From NCBI RefSeq assembly GCF_023101765.2, contig NC_064213.1:10726001-10790000 (forward strand): a stretch of 64,000 nucleotides of DNA, read 5' to 3'. The notes beneath the pieces are model-generated. The model ran no database searches and was not told the DNA's origin. It was given only the letters and a program-made list of their open reading frames with translations. The translations under genes were made by a program, and so were the position numbers. This document shows, in pieces, positions 14,601 through 29,600 of this stretch. The DNA is from Spodoptera frugiperda. Taxonomy: Eukaryota > Arthropoda > Insecta > Lepidoptera > Noctuidae. Numbering within the stretch: the first letter of the stretch is position 1; every line of letters begins with the position of its first letter.

Positions 14601-17600
14601 CTTACAGCTTATTTATTATATTTATTAGGCTATTCAGTGTTCTCTTGTGTCGTGTGTGTGGCTACAAATAAACAAATTCACATACTTACGTACTACGTTC
14701 GACACACAATTTGTTGATTATACAAAGAGTTGAAGTTCAAATTGAACCTGGGACGTGATAAGCTGCAGCCTGTTGCATAGCCACTGTGCTAAACATTCAG
14801 TAAATGAATAGCCACAGTCGTAATATCGTCACAGTTGCTCCTAATACATACTTAAAAACGTTTTAAAATGGCGTACCTAATAGCAATATAATACATCAGT
14901 CGATTTATGTAGATTAACGAATGAGTACAAAAAAAGTAAAGCAGCTCAATTACCTGTAATACCTACCTATGTACCAATATGTTTAATTACATTATAAGTC
15001 TGTCACTGTTATGTAACCCTTACATACATAGGTAACACATAAGTATGTGCCAGTAACGTTGGCCTGAAACACCCGCTCCACTTGCATCTAATTATATTAT
15101 TTGGTAAGAAGTTATCTATCGTTATAAAAAATTAAACTATACAACTTGTATAGGCACGGCTAGTGTTCCAAGGACAGTACATTTCTATTTCATGTCAGAA
15201 CTAATCTATTTATTAGTTTATTTTATTTGACTTGGTCACAGCGCGTTAGAGACAGCATTTTAATTTAAAACAACAATATTGCACCAGCTTTTATTAAGCA
15301 ACTTTATCACCATAAGACAAACATCCATCCATGGCCAATTTCCTTGAAATTAACGAAAATTATACCTTACCCTGGAGAATATCATTAAGGTCTCATGTTA
15401 ATAAGGACCATCACATGCCTAAACAGTCACATTTACCTCAGGCCACAAAACACATAAAACTCTATTATTTTTGGTTCCTAACTCATATCATCCCCATGTG
15501 CAGGTCTCACACGCACAGACAGCGAGCACAGCCTGGGGTCCGTGGAGGACACGGTGGTGACGACGTCGGAGCGGGTGGACGGCGGGGTCAGGACGGTGAC
15601 CACCACCACCCGCACGCACGGCTCCACCACCCACCACTCGCGGCCCGAGAAGTCCTTCCTCGACAGCAACACCAAGGTCACTGGCGTGCAGGACATCCTC
15701 ACCAGGATGAAGAATGCTGACATAGGTTCGTTTGGTTAAACTATGTATTTTGGTTTTCTGGGTTACGCTATTGTCCACTTTAATTGGTATAAGCAGAATT
15801 AGATTAATCTTATGTACAAAAATTTGCGCTGTATCCTATCCTAATGTGATTGTTTTCTGTATATTTTATATACGGATTTTGTCTTAGAAAATGTCCAAGT
15901 TTTTTTTTAACTTTCGTCAATGTTTTGGGATTTCGATTTCAAAATTCCTAGTATCGTAGTATTTCGTAGCAACTTTCATCATTTGTAAAAATAGTTTGTA
16001 TGGCATCACATGCCCTTCTTGGCAGCTTGGCTGGTGGAAAGTCGATGAAAGTCCGCACTGTGCCAACTAAGTAATGTCTGTCACTCCCGCAGTTATACAA
16101 CACTCTGATGATATTGCCATTACTCATGTTTGGCAGACACTCACTTCCTATACGCCTGGCTAATCATTGAAGTGTTGTTTGTATATTTGAATGAGATCAC
16201 TTCGACATTGTAGCTAATTCCTCAAATATTGTTTAAGTTTTTCTTAAGTTTAAATAAAGGTTAAAAATGCGTCATGCAATTGCCTCACAATTAAATAGTC
16301 TAGGATATATTTTATTCGGTTGGATATCGAACTTTGGTAATTAGGTAAAGTAACAGTTGAAAGAACAAAATGGAAATTGTCCACATAAATACTTTGAACA
16401 CAGCACTCGGTCGAGGCGTCAACTATGCGGTCAAATGAGTCCTGTTATGAATGTTTGATTAGTCGCACGTTGCTGGTTACTGATCCCATAACACTTGCTG
16501 TCACCACTCGTCACCCACTCGTCGCCACACAGCGCCGATATTGGTCAGTGGCACAAACAGACAGTCGGTGCAGTTTATTTAACAGTAGCGCGTCACATGC
16601 TCCAGTGCCGCCTCGATACGATGATGTGTAATGAGACGTCTACTGGGAAGTATCTACCAGAGATCACGCCACAATACAGTAAATATATACGTATCAGTAG
16701 TTACAGTTATTGCTAAGTGCCATTTACGATAAAATAAATATTATTCGGTAGCTACACGAGTACGAGCAGTATTTGCTCCGTAGTAGCCTCATTGCTTACG
16801 TAATCAAATAGGTAAAATTCTCAATCCCAATCCCAATAAAATGAAATAAATAATTAGTTTATGGAGAAGTGCACTGAAGTCTTTTTACCCTTTTGGCAAT
16901 TACAGCAAAGCAATCTATAAGATAAAATCTAAATCTTCTACTACTATTGCCACCTTATTAAAGTGTCCCTCCCGCCCCCAGTGATCCAGGAGGGCGACAC
17001 GACGGAGGACACGGAGGCGCGCGCGCTGCTGAACAAGTTCCTCGGCGCCACCGTGCTGATGGCCGGCATGCAGAACTACGTCACCGAGAAACCCACCGGC
17101 AAGGTCGTCGTCAAGCAGGTACGTCATACACATACACATACTGAACCAATCAGCTGATACAATCGAAGATCAATAGAACGCGAGCAGGGACAGCGGATGG
17201 AACTGTACTGAAAACTAGTGTTACATAATTGATGAGCTTCAGAACTAGAGTTTGTTTTAAATCCTTCTTACTTTCTCAAGCACTAGAGTTGACAAGTAAT
17301 ACAGTCCGTCTGATAGATAGAAACGCTACTATTATGAAGGCGACAAGATATGAAATACAAATATTTTTAAGCTGTTGGTGGCTAGACACTAACAAATATG
17401 TGTAAAACGAGCGACATATTTGCAGAAATTTTCACAGTAGCTTACTAAATGAGAAATAATACATCGACACACATTGTGTCCTAAAACATGACTTGCATTA
17501 AAGTGGTTATTCACTATCGTAGCCACTTGTTTGTAAATATTAAGAAAGGCTACAATATTGTAGATACCAGCAAGCCAAGCTGCTCTAATCGTGTAAAATT

Positions 17601-20600
17601 CTTTAACAGATTTCCAACTTAATTGTTTTGTAATAAAGTCTATAATGTTTTGATTATAACTTACCTAGTTATAGCCTCACCCGGGAGTAGCGTGGTGTTC
17701 CTATTCTTGACATGTAACCGGGTAACCGCCGGCAGCCGGTGGCCGGTGGCCGGGCAGGTGTTAATCCGATACAATATTATACTGAATGCACCGCTGCCGC
17801 TGCACTGCTTGCACTACACGTACATCAATACAGAAGTCCCACTTCGTACAGCACTTGAAATACCAAAATGTACAAGTCACGAGATTGTTATCTATGTAGA
17901 ATATTTCATTAGTTCCAATGTTTATACGACCAGTATGCAGTTTCCAAGTAGATAAAACCTAAGCTCGGTTATAAGCGAAGTGTTCTACTCCATATTGCAC
18001 CAAATTCTTGGCAATCGATTAATATTGATGATATTAGCCACCAATACATAAACGACTCCATGTAACCCCAGCGACATTATTACAGACTGAGTAAACCATA
18101 AAGTATGAAATAATGTAAACTTTCTACAACGAGCGGGTACTGCGGCACAATTGCAGTATCGTGTGCACTGTGGTTGGCACGAGACGCGCATGAATCACGC
18201 GCATGTATGCGCCCGCGCACATTTGATTTATTTATTTATTTGAAACGCGCATTAATGGCGAACTAATGATGGGTTTTTAATGCAATGTAACGGCTTGTGA
18301 TTGGCAGCTGTAGATTCGTGGGGCCGAGTTAAACGTATACGCATTATAATTAACTTCTGCGTGTGCGAAATGTTATTTACAAAAGTAAGAGAGAGACAAG
18401 CTTTTCCCATACAGTAAAAGAAACATTAAATGACTTTTAAATTTAATTACTTACACATAATAAAATAGACAGTAAATGATTGCGTCTCGCAAGAAGCCTA
18501 TCGTAAAGAAACCTCGATGTTTGTAAACATGTTGAACAGGTGGACAGGTTACACGTCAACTTGTATGTTGTTGGTACATTCTGGCAACTTCGATAAAATC
18601 GACTACAATATTGTATTTAACAATAATCCTTCCATTCGGTTTCGGTTACGGCGAGCGTTTCTTGACTACTGACGTCTTTCTGTCATAGTACAAAAATCTG
18701 CGAAACGAAATTCATTTTAAAATCAATAAACTGAATAAAATATATACGAGTGCCGATCGCGAGGCGCGATATATAGATTGGTAAAAGAGTTATTGGTTTT
18801 TCGAAATTCGTAAAAATAATACGCATCCCGGTTTCCATTGTTTCACATAGTATAATAATTTAACGTAGTATGTCTGCGTAGACTCCATCGCAAAATGAAA
18901 GGTGTGTTGTTATTTTGTTTAATTATTAAAGATCAAAAGCTTTATGTGGGTGGTACCAATCAATAGTCATGAATTGACAAACAGTAAATACAAGACAACA
19001 TGTCTGCCGTCTACGGCGTAGCAGTTTGCTACGAAACATTGATAAACTATTGTCAGCCCTAGAATCGAACTAAATATACTTTCCATCAAAACTCCATATA
19101 GGGGCAATGACAAAGAAGGATGTCGAAGCGTGTGGATGATAAATAAGGGTGTGATGTATGTTGTACATCTGCGCAACTCACGCGCAGAGCGCACGCGTGG
19201 CCGGCGCACGCGCAGCCGTTTGTTTATCGTAACTCCGTGTACCTGTAATGTGGGGCAATGTTAGTGTAATGTAATAAGTGGCGAGTGCCCACTCCACACT
19301 CCGACCAGACGCCCCTGCCGCCTGCAGTGACGTCTAGCAATACTCACAACTTTAGCGGAATATTCCTGGAAGACTATTAATAAAGCAATTGAACTTTCAT
19401 TTCGATAATAGCTTTCCAGTATGTTGTTACTGTATACAGAATCTAATTTCAGACTAAAAATCAGATAAAGTAACATTAGGTTTTATATGATCGCTAGTCA
19501 TAACGTACACCTGTGTTTACCTAACTGAAACATAAGTAACTACTTACGTACGTCGTGAGTAAATAAACATGTTGATACTACACAACGTTTGTATCAAACA
19601 GCTACTTGATCATTTTTATACTTTCAGTAACGCGATCTATTGCGAAAATATTTAAATTAAACAATTTATCATTTTCTGTTCTGAGAATCCTCCTGCACAG
19701 CTCATTGAGCGCCACACTTTGTAGAAGTAACAAAATATAAATGTAAAGCTTTCCCACGCTGACATAATATAAGCCCACGTGTGGTCCGAATATTGTGGAG
19801 GTATTAGCCCAGTACCCCACATACACATTACTACGAACCGCGCCGCGCGCCGTTCTAGTAAACAAAAGCTGCCGAAGCAGATGCGCAAGCGCCGCCTTAT
19901 TGCCGTTTTAAGCCACGCGTTCTAGCGCGGAAAGCGATGAAAATCCTATGCAAAAATAACACGCCCGGCCCGACATTTCACCACCATACACTACTTAATG
20001 CCCTAACTCACACCGCGGTTCATGGAAAAAATAACTTTAAACACTTCTGGATAACGTTCCGTGGGGGTGAAAATAGCGTGTGGTGTTCTCCTCACTATAT
20101 TTGGCTCGCTGACGTCACAGCGGGCCGCGCGCGCAGTCCGTCCCCGGCTCCCGCGCACGCCACGCACGCGCAGCCGACATGCCATGCAAACTATCAAATA
20201 AACCATAATATTATGGTCTAAGAACTAGCGAGTAGTGAAGTAGTACCTGCCGCGTGTACCGACACCGGAGTAGACCCTAGTGACTCTGTCAATATATTCA
20301 GGATTTGCAACAACCTGCAGCTCTACAGTTTGTGGTGAGTTCACGTTCGACTTGTATGAAAAATTATGAAACTAATAAAAAGATTAGTTCTAAATTCACA
20401 TTAACATTAAATTTTCGTTGACTGTATTTTGAAGTCTCTGTTGAAGTTCGTTGTGTGGTGTTCCTCCTTTTCAGTCGTTGTTAAAATCCGTCGTTGACGT
20501 CACGCGAGCTCTCTCTCGGACTTTGAACTTAAAACTGAAATAACCAATAAATATTTTTAATTTAAATCGCTATAAATATTTTAACTATGAGTTAATGAAT

Positions 20601-23600
20601 GTTTATTTAACAAACTTTTGCCAATTGTTAGTGTTGGCGCCATTTTCTCACTTTACCGAAATGCCCCAATTTCGAGTATCTGTTTCATATTTCCTAAATC
20701 TTATTAAATCGTATTATTTCAATGAACACGGATTTAAAAAAAAATTCAAATTTTCCGATAGATAACGTAAACAAAACTAAACTAATTCCTGCGCTGCTCA
20801 GTAGTCGGTCGCCCACAAACATCGACATACAAACACATTTAACAACCTCAATCGGGTTCCTGAAACTGAATTCCATTGGACACTATTCCACATGAACACT
20901 ATCAAAAGCCCTATGACCTAGACACGCTACACACGGTCAGTTAGCCTGTCAAACAGAACATCTGTCAAGCGGTTGTCAGTCGGAGGTCGGGTTGCGACAC
21001 ACGGCCGCTAGAAATAACGAACAACTATAAGTTTGTAGCATGTTGAGTAACAGTCAAGGGCGAGCTTTTTTCGTGTTCCAATCATCTTGAAATAATAATA
21101 AACGCTCGCTTAGTGAAAGATATTTCCTACGAATGTATACAACGAGTAGTTTTCAAGGAGATTACAAAACTAGGAGCGATTACTAACATAAACTCATGTC
21201 TTTGTCCCATGGAAGTAGACAGAAGCTACAGAGCACCACATACTACGATCCTTGCATACTTTCCTCACATTCCTACTTTGGATCTTACAAGCTCACCGGT
21301 TAAGACTATGCTATCACAAATCGTTTCCAATATATGTTCAACAATTATCAACAGGCTCTATAAACTATTCGATTGATAGAAGTTCGAAAGCTCAGATTCT
21401 TTTCAAGTATCTGCTTAGCTGAAATGTTTGTACCGTCATAACAAGCGTCCCTTCAAGCATCTCAATAACTGAACGATGCGGTAGTGGCGGGCACATAGCA
21501 AGTAACTATATAATAGAGTAATCATTATATATTTTCTCTTCAATTACAGCTCGGGTCTAGTAACGAGCTGTAGTCTGTGAGACAGCGCACAGCTATTACA
21601 TACCCGCGGCTCGCGAGCTCATTGCGGCAAATGATAGACTGGCTATTTGTTTAACTGTGCTGCCTTAGTTATATTGTAACTGAAGCACTTTACATAAACT
21701 CAATATATAGTGTATACTGCATCTGCTACATACATATATGTATCAAGTATCGTTAATATTTTAATCGTAAAGCTGCCACTAATAAATTCGATTCTATTCA
21801 TAAGAAATAAGCTGTGTAAGTGCAATGCTCAAAGACACAATTGATTAGAATTAAGCTGTGTACCCAGCAATACAATTATATGTTGAAAATATTCGGATTA
21901 ATTATTACGGGTGTTTCAAAGTTTCTCAGACTCGTAACTACTACACTTCAAATAATAGAATAGGGATACGTCTGTGTAGACGGAGTACGGACCCTAGTTC
22001 CCCCCGGAGAGCAGCGATTATGGAAAATTACATTGTTTTCACAATATTATTATGGTGTGATTATCTCTCTCCGTACTCTCGAGTAAATAGCCGATGTTTA
22101 TCTAGCCATGCCGGCGACTCCTTATTAACTCACTGGCGGGACTTCACGTGAGTACCAACTGTGTACCATAACTGCAATCTTTACAATTGATGGTTAACTG
22201 GAGAACAGGTACAGTTATACTTATCAGATTAATACTTACCTACATATGTAGAGAAACTTCCAACTTTAGAAATATATCTACGGTATTGATATTTTCGTAA
22301 TTTTTTGAAACTATATTATAAAACGGATTTATAGAAAGCTCCGAAATAGTAAGTACTAATCAAATGAAATAATTTCTAAGTAAATAGACGTAATGATGAG
22401 GAGTTCCTTTCACCGCGACAGCTGGTGTCCTCACACAATGACCAGCAAGTTTGTCGCTGCATCATCGCCATGATGTAATACATCAGCAAGCTTCACTGAC
22501 ACTTATCCAATATCTTTCACTCATGCTTAGATACACACTCTTATGTAATAATCTGATAAGTCAAAATATGTACGTGTGCAACTTTAATAGTGACCAAAGT
22601 ATGTGGGGTGCGCGCAGGGCACGATCATAGGACCAATTACAATTTCCTTGTGTGATACTGTGATAGAACTATTTAAAAATGATTAATAATTCTGTAAAAC
22701 ATCAGATCTCATTACATTGTTTTGATTTGTATATAATGCGAGAGTTTATGCATCCGGCGTCGCTTGCGTCAGTCGCACGACATTCAACTTTTATCTCCGT
22801 AGTACGAATGTTGATTAATGTTCCGCGCGTCTTGCTGCTTCTAATTATTCCCGCCGAGTGCGATGTCTTTTGGCACTTTCTTTGAATTGTATTAATAGCT
22901 GAATATTTGAGAAACAAAAAAGAACAAAATTGGTGGGATCAACAACCGCTGTATCTCCGTTACAGTTCACGGTCGCTTCAATAAGACCAGCTCCTTCATT
23001 AACATACTTGTATCCACACTTACATATTTAAGAAATAGTTAATTACGTCAACCCGAGCATTTGTTACAAACATTAAACAAAAACAACACGCTACACAATG
23101 CTAGTACAATAGTTTGAACAAAAACCTCTCGATGAGATAACATGCACCAAATTGGCGTGACTATGAATTTAATGTAACAATATAAAGTTAATTTGTAACA
23201 ATGACATTATGCAATCTCTGGGCGGTTGGTCGCGGGGCCGTAAAATGTGTTAATTAATTGGCAATCAAAGAGCTATCAATTAGCCGGTCGCTATTGAATG
23301 GATCGGCCGAGCGCTTGTCACTTGCCAAATTATTGACGCGCTGGTGCATAGTGCTGGAGAGAGCGAGGGCGAGTAGCGGACAAAGTCACAGCTGTTCCAT
23401 AAAACTGCAACTTGAAGGAAATTGACTCGTAACTCGAAATGCTTTCTGCGTCTTCTTCCTATTTTCTAGTTACATCGGTATTAAACTGTTTAGACCGCAT
23501 TTAGATCGAGCTGTCCGGAATAAACTAGATCTCCTATTGACCCAAAAGCCATCGATAGCCATAAACCTAGAAGTAGACCATTGGTGTTTGGATGTTGATC

Positions 23601-26600
23601 GACATTCAATCCATCAAATGTCATGTATCCGCTTCCGCGTCCCCATAGCGTGTCTCAGGTCAGTCCGCGCGGGGTCAGTGACCGATGCGCTTGCGCCGAT
23701 TATAATAGCACGCCAATCTCGCGCCAACACAACTGGGTCACCACCACTGGTGGGTCTCTTGTAGTCTTCGCCAGGGTGTCTAATTTGGATGAGGTAATCA
23801 TTCTGCACACCTTCGGAAGAACTGCTGATAAGTGATTTCATAACTTTTTACAAGTTATTCTTCCAGTCCACTCAAAGTATCCCATAAACGTAGCGTACAC
23901 CACCACATAATCTTTCACCACATTCTCAATTTTACTAAATGTGTGCACAGCAATTAGTTGACTAATTAATAACTTCAATCTCGTTCACTGACCACGTAGT
24001 ACTCCAGAGCTAGTAGTTCAGCTCAGCGCACACACGCCCGAGGAGTGCGGCTCCACAAGGACTCTATAAATACGACTCAAGTAGTGCAAGGTGAGCCGAG
24101 TGGCTCCACGCCTCTAGTAAACATCTTAGGGCTTTATACGAACGAAATCCACTGAAAATATGTATGTGTAGTGTAGGTATACCCATTAGTCTAGACGAAG
24201 TCTAGCGACGATTGTAACTGTAATAGATAGACAGGTGTAGTTTTAGTGTACAGATGGTGAAACCAACCAAATAGGTTATAGTGGCATGCAAACTTGGAAA
24301 CATGTACGTTCACTAATCCCTCTGCTATTCATGTTATAAAACTGCATGAAGTGTCAGCATACTGTTATAGTGTGTTACTCTTTACACATTCTCGCCAAAA
24401 CTATACCTATACAAAGCTGTACAAAGTATACAATACTCAGTATTATGATTGTTTGCTACACGATGTCAAATCAAGGAGTACTCCGTCGCGGCTGTCGGTT
24501 CCTTTGTCCGCGTGGACTGCCAGAAATACGGCCGTGACGTAGGTGGCAGACTTCCCTAGTCACTGCCACGTGGGGTGCGCGTGCGCAGCCAACTTTATGC
24601 ACTTCCATTCACACAAGGACCAGTATTGTTTGTTTGTTTGTCTATGACACTGACGTTCTCTACTGTCACAGATGTCGGAGTTTGACTGGACTCATGTCTC
24701 AGGGCTTTTATGTGGCCTCGCTTTGCTTTTGTATTTGTTCGTTGGCTTTTGCTTTACCTCACGGAACCCCAACCCGGTATGACAGCACTCTCTAATATTA
24801 TTCAACTCATTCTAAACTCATGTTTCCATTTCCATTATAGTTCCAATATTAGCAACTCTTATCACCTACTTGGAACCACCAGCCCGACCTACTTGCACGC
24901 CTCAGTTTGGCATCTGTCTGCACCTGGTACGTGTTCCTCCTACGACAGTACACACGTGTTTACTTACCCACGAACAAGAACATGGCGTCGTAAGGAAACC
25001 GCGGCCATAATAAAAGTGATCATAAATGCATGATCTGCCAAAATATTGTTCTTTATGTCGTCACAATAAAGACTGCGAGCGAGCGCCTTGACAGAGGTGA
25101 TATTGACATCAAAACGTTCCTTTGTCACCGAGTTTCCTTCAATGACGCGACCAGACAAAAGCAATGTCTAACATAACACATTTTGTGTCAAAAAACTATA
25201 ATTCGTCAGCCCTGCGTACGCGCCGCGCTCTCTTGGTCCCGTGCCAAGCTGCGTATAAACACAAGCTAATGACCTTATGTCTCTGCTTCCCCATATCCTC
25301 ATATGGAGCGCAATAGTTCTCAGAAAAAGGGCCAAGGCTCACAAAGAAATTATGAGTGGACAAAAGTGTTTAAAAAATGGTTGTGAAATGCGAATTAAAT
25401 ACAAATGATGATATTATAGCGTGGCATTGACTCCTTTCCACGGTTCCTGGCTTCTTGTGCCAAGTTTTTGTTTAGAAATTGCGAAATGTTTATTGTTAAC
25501 GTTATCATATAGTTTCATACGTTCCTCTCCTACATGAGCATGCTCTGTTCACCGACAATTCGATGAAAATGTTCTGGAAAGATCGATTGCGATTCTATGT
25601 TGTAGCTTTCCTCTGACTAGTTAATGCTACATGGTACGCTTGAGAACAATATCGTTGTCCAACATGCCTCCCTATAAAAGTAATATCCATTTGCGCCAAT
25701 CAATCTTAGGAGAGTCTTATTATGAATTACGAATATAATAATTATGTAGGCAGTGAAAACCTTTAGAAATAAGTTTCATATATACTAATGTAATTTTCCG
25801 CAAGTGTCTAAAGATGCAATAAAATTATGTTTAGAAATCACTTTGAGTGCTTTTGTAAGTTGTGATTAAAGATTTTATTGCCATAGACCTAGCATATAGA
25901 GATGGTAGATAAAGTTATAATCGAGAGGACTTACTACGAAACCGAAGGAAAAGCTTAACATAACGAAACTCTTTTTTGGGTAACTCGGAGAGCACACATC
26001 TTGCGGTCCAATTGTCATCTTGTCATACAAACTAACACAAGATAGAAGTATAACAGTCGATGCCTGAACTAAACAGCTCTCATTAGCCAAATTGACCATG
26101 AAACTACATAAAAAGATAACATCCACGAGTTAAACCAGTTCATGTTCTTCCAACAATAATGAAAGCAGCCTTTAATTATAGCTATAATTGTGTCGTGATG
26201 AATATTCAGTGCTGCTGCCACCGTTGCGAGAAGCCGGCGTGAGTGTAGGAGGAGCCGCGAGTCATGTATATGTATGTGATAACTAGCAGTGTAATTACCG
26301 GAGCTGAGCAGTTACGGCCGAGTTACTGGTGCGTGGCCACCGCGGGTGTGCTGTCGTGTGCACGTTACTTCTCTTTAAATGGTAGAAAAACATCTCAAAG
26401 AGAATATTGTAATTTGTTTTTGTAACCGATGCCAGAGTAATAAATCTGGATGTCATTTAGACTGTCCAGAAAATATACAGCTGTATGATCATCTGTTTCA
26501 TGTCAAAAAGTTGACTATTTAAAAGATATGCGTCTGAACTTCGATGAATAAAAGGTTTAATAAATGATCTTTAAAACAATAATATATCTAGACAGACTTA

Positions 26601-29600
26601 GACACACTCATTGCACAAATCAATCGAAATAGAAATTGATATAATTTACCACAGCCAGTATTTGATATTGAACACAAACCGGCGGGCGCGCGGCGCGGTG
26701 CAGCCTCGTAATGATATTTGTGTGATTTCCTGTCATTACCACTTTCACTGTCAATTACATCCATCTGCAGGTATTATATTTCTACAATAATTTAATAGTT
26801 CATCATATAAAAGTTTCATGCTACTGATTTTCAGTTTCTACTGTCATTGCAGATCTCCTGCGAATCTGTGAATATTTTCTATAAAATTATTCTTTCTTTC
26901 TTTCAATCTGCTATGTGTTTTGTATTTCATCTGTACTTGATTTGTGTATTACAGATAAGAAATGTTTTTTTTAAACGTTTAATGCTTTCTTTTACTTAAA
27001 ATTAAAAGCAAACTTAATTGAATCAATCGCTTATGTTACGTATCTAATATAGATATGTGACCAAGCACGAAGATATAATTCTCCATTTACTCCGGAAAAC
27101 ATTACCTCTTTCATCTCCGCAGTTGGTAGAGGAAATCGCTGCAGTTTTCCGTCACGAAATGTCATTACCACTCGTTCTCTCGCCCGACAATAGAGGTCGC
27201 TGCACAAAAAGCTCGTTCCACGTGCTAATGGAAGTCGCGTGCGCAGGCGTTGAACACGCATGCATTTCTATTGCAAATATTATAATTTGCGTTAGTTTGT
27301 CTGCTAGTAGGATTCTAGGTACTCTAGTTAGAAAATTTCCAATACGTACCAGCTTTATAGAAAAAAACCATGAAATGCGAATATTTTTTTGATTTCACAA
27401 GATTCTCTTAAAGTAAAATTATCTTAAAGTAAAATTATTATGTTTAACATACTCCTAAGAGCACACCTCTATGTACACAACTTACTTACATATAATTATG
27501 TAATCACTAGTTAACATTAAATATGTAAAGTAAACTATATAATGTGTGATTTGTTGAGTTGTTTGACAATTAGTAGCTGGTGGTTAAACATTACGCGTAC
27601 AAGTGTATGTTATAGTATTTGCATAGTTATTGAAGTAATATGTCAGAAGGTGAACCTCACGGTGATGCTCACAAAACCATTAAGTATGTAATGAAGTGGT
27701 AATATTTGCTATAATATATGTGTTATTGCTGTAAGGGCGGTTGTCATTGTGGATGTCAAGTAAATACAACATAGTAATGGATGAAACAACAAGACTATTA
27801 GAAATTAACATACGTGTATAGGTATATGTAAACATGTACTTATAATATTGAAATCATTTGCCCTTCAGATTTATTATTACCTATAAATATAATTAGTGTG
27901 TAATACAAAGGTTAAATGCATAAAGTTCTTCTGAAGAACTTTGCAACTTTAAGCTCACAAGATGGTCGAGCATTCGGCCATATGTCATGATCATGTTCAT
28001 AGCATATCCACCTACTGGAATGGACGAACCATTATAGATATTCCAGGATACGAAAAATTATCAAAATAAATGACTTGGGATTTTTGCGATTAGCTTCCGT
28101 ATCAGATGTTGATGCTATCCGAGGTGAATTAATGACATCGCGAGTGAATTTAATGCACTCAAAACAGATGACGGTATTTTTGGCACAAACTTTACGATGT
28201 TGCAAACGTAAATACATTACATACTTATAATAAATTAAAGGCTAATGATTGCAAAGTCGCGAAAATAGAGTGTCGCCGTCGCGTCGTCGGGAAACTTTCC
28301 GGGAAATACGCGAAAGTTGTCGACGACGAGATTAAACATAATAAGAAAACTAATATTCAGTTGTTAGCAACATTTGAAACTTTGTAAGGAAAGCCATGCA
28401 ATTCATTATTGAATATAGAAGACTTTACATACGCGTGTATAAATAAGATCGTAAAAAGTATTCTATCGCCCAAATAAGTTCATAATCTATCGGTTGCCAA
28501 ATTTCATCAAAATCAGTTCAGTAGTTTTAGCGTGATTGACGGACAAACAAACTGAGATTCGTTGAGGAATATAATTTGTAGTTATACGACCTGTTGATTA
28601 ATATCAACCAGCTAAACGCTGTACCTATAAGCTCCTCTTGCCAGAGTTTCCACGATCTCTTCAATTACCTAAACCTGCTTCTTTTAAAAGTTGATATGTC
28701 TTTCTGAAAAGAAATCTCTTGATTCGGGAGAATTGAAAAGGGAAAATATTATAAAAAAGTGTTGTACGAGTAAAATAAATAACAAATTTCTCTACAGACG
28801 AAAGCAGTTATAAGTAGATAACGAAAGTATTGTACAAGTAATATTATTATGTAGTATTAATGTTTATAAAACTTTAATTTCCCGCGACGTGAGTTTACGA
28901 GCTCCCGTATTTTATCGCCGACTTATGAAAGTTACACTTTCTTATAATTAAGATGTGAGATACACAAACACTCGCAGTTATTGCTTCATATTACTTTATT
29001 TTATGTAACAGTTTATGTCAATAATTAAATTTTGATCGTTCGCGGTACGACAATCGTTAAAGTATTGGTAATATATTGAGGAAAATTGCATCAAAATTGT
29101 ATCAACTTTCATAGCTTATATAGCCATAGCCAGTACATAAGTCACGCGACATTGAAGAGAAATTGCAAAAACATATTCATAACATAATAAGAAACGTCTT
29201 AACGATGTGAAAGAAACGGAAAATCCTTGAATTCAGTAAGGTCAGCAAATGTATAACCAACTAATTTTATTTAAACATTGCGAGACGTCACGCATGCTAT
29301 GTACACGGCGGTATCATCTTTCGACTCCTGCACATTTTATTTACAATCCAACCACTTCCCGCTAGTGCGGATCTATTGGAAGCGGAGATGCGCGCGCGCA
29401 GTTTTATTTTTACTGCGCAGTTTCGGAGCGACCTGCCAAAAATGTGGCCCAGTGATCTTCTGAAATATATCGCGCCTATTATTATTATACTGACCGGATT
29501 GTACATCAATTCGTGGGAAATAGGGTCAGGTGTAGTTTCAGTATTATATGCAAGTGGAACGTGTTTATAGCAAGCAAACGGCCACTTGAGAATTTGTAAT

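Noticed and set aside
14725..14800. tRNA gene on the minus strand
   Set aside because: A- and B-box-like motifs are present, but no acceptor stem, anticodon stem or terminator run could be drawn; read as a SINE remnant.
23614..23841. Minus-strand frame of 75 codons that looks mildly protein-like
   Set aside because: No domain, no splice partners and overlapping frames on both strands; may be a decayed repeat but cannot be supported.
24064..24120. TATA-containing promoter (CTATAAATAC) followed by GTGAGC
   Set aside because: The donor-like GTGAGC falls before where transcription would start, so no exon can be built.
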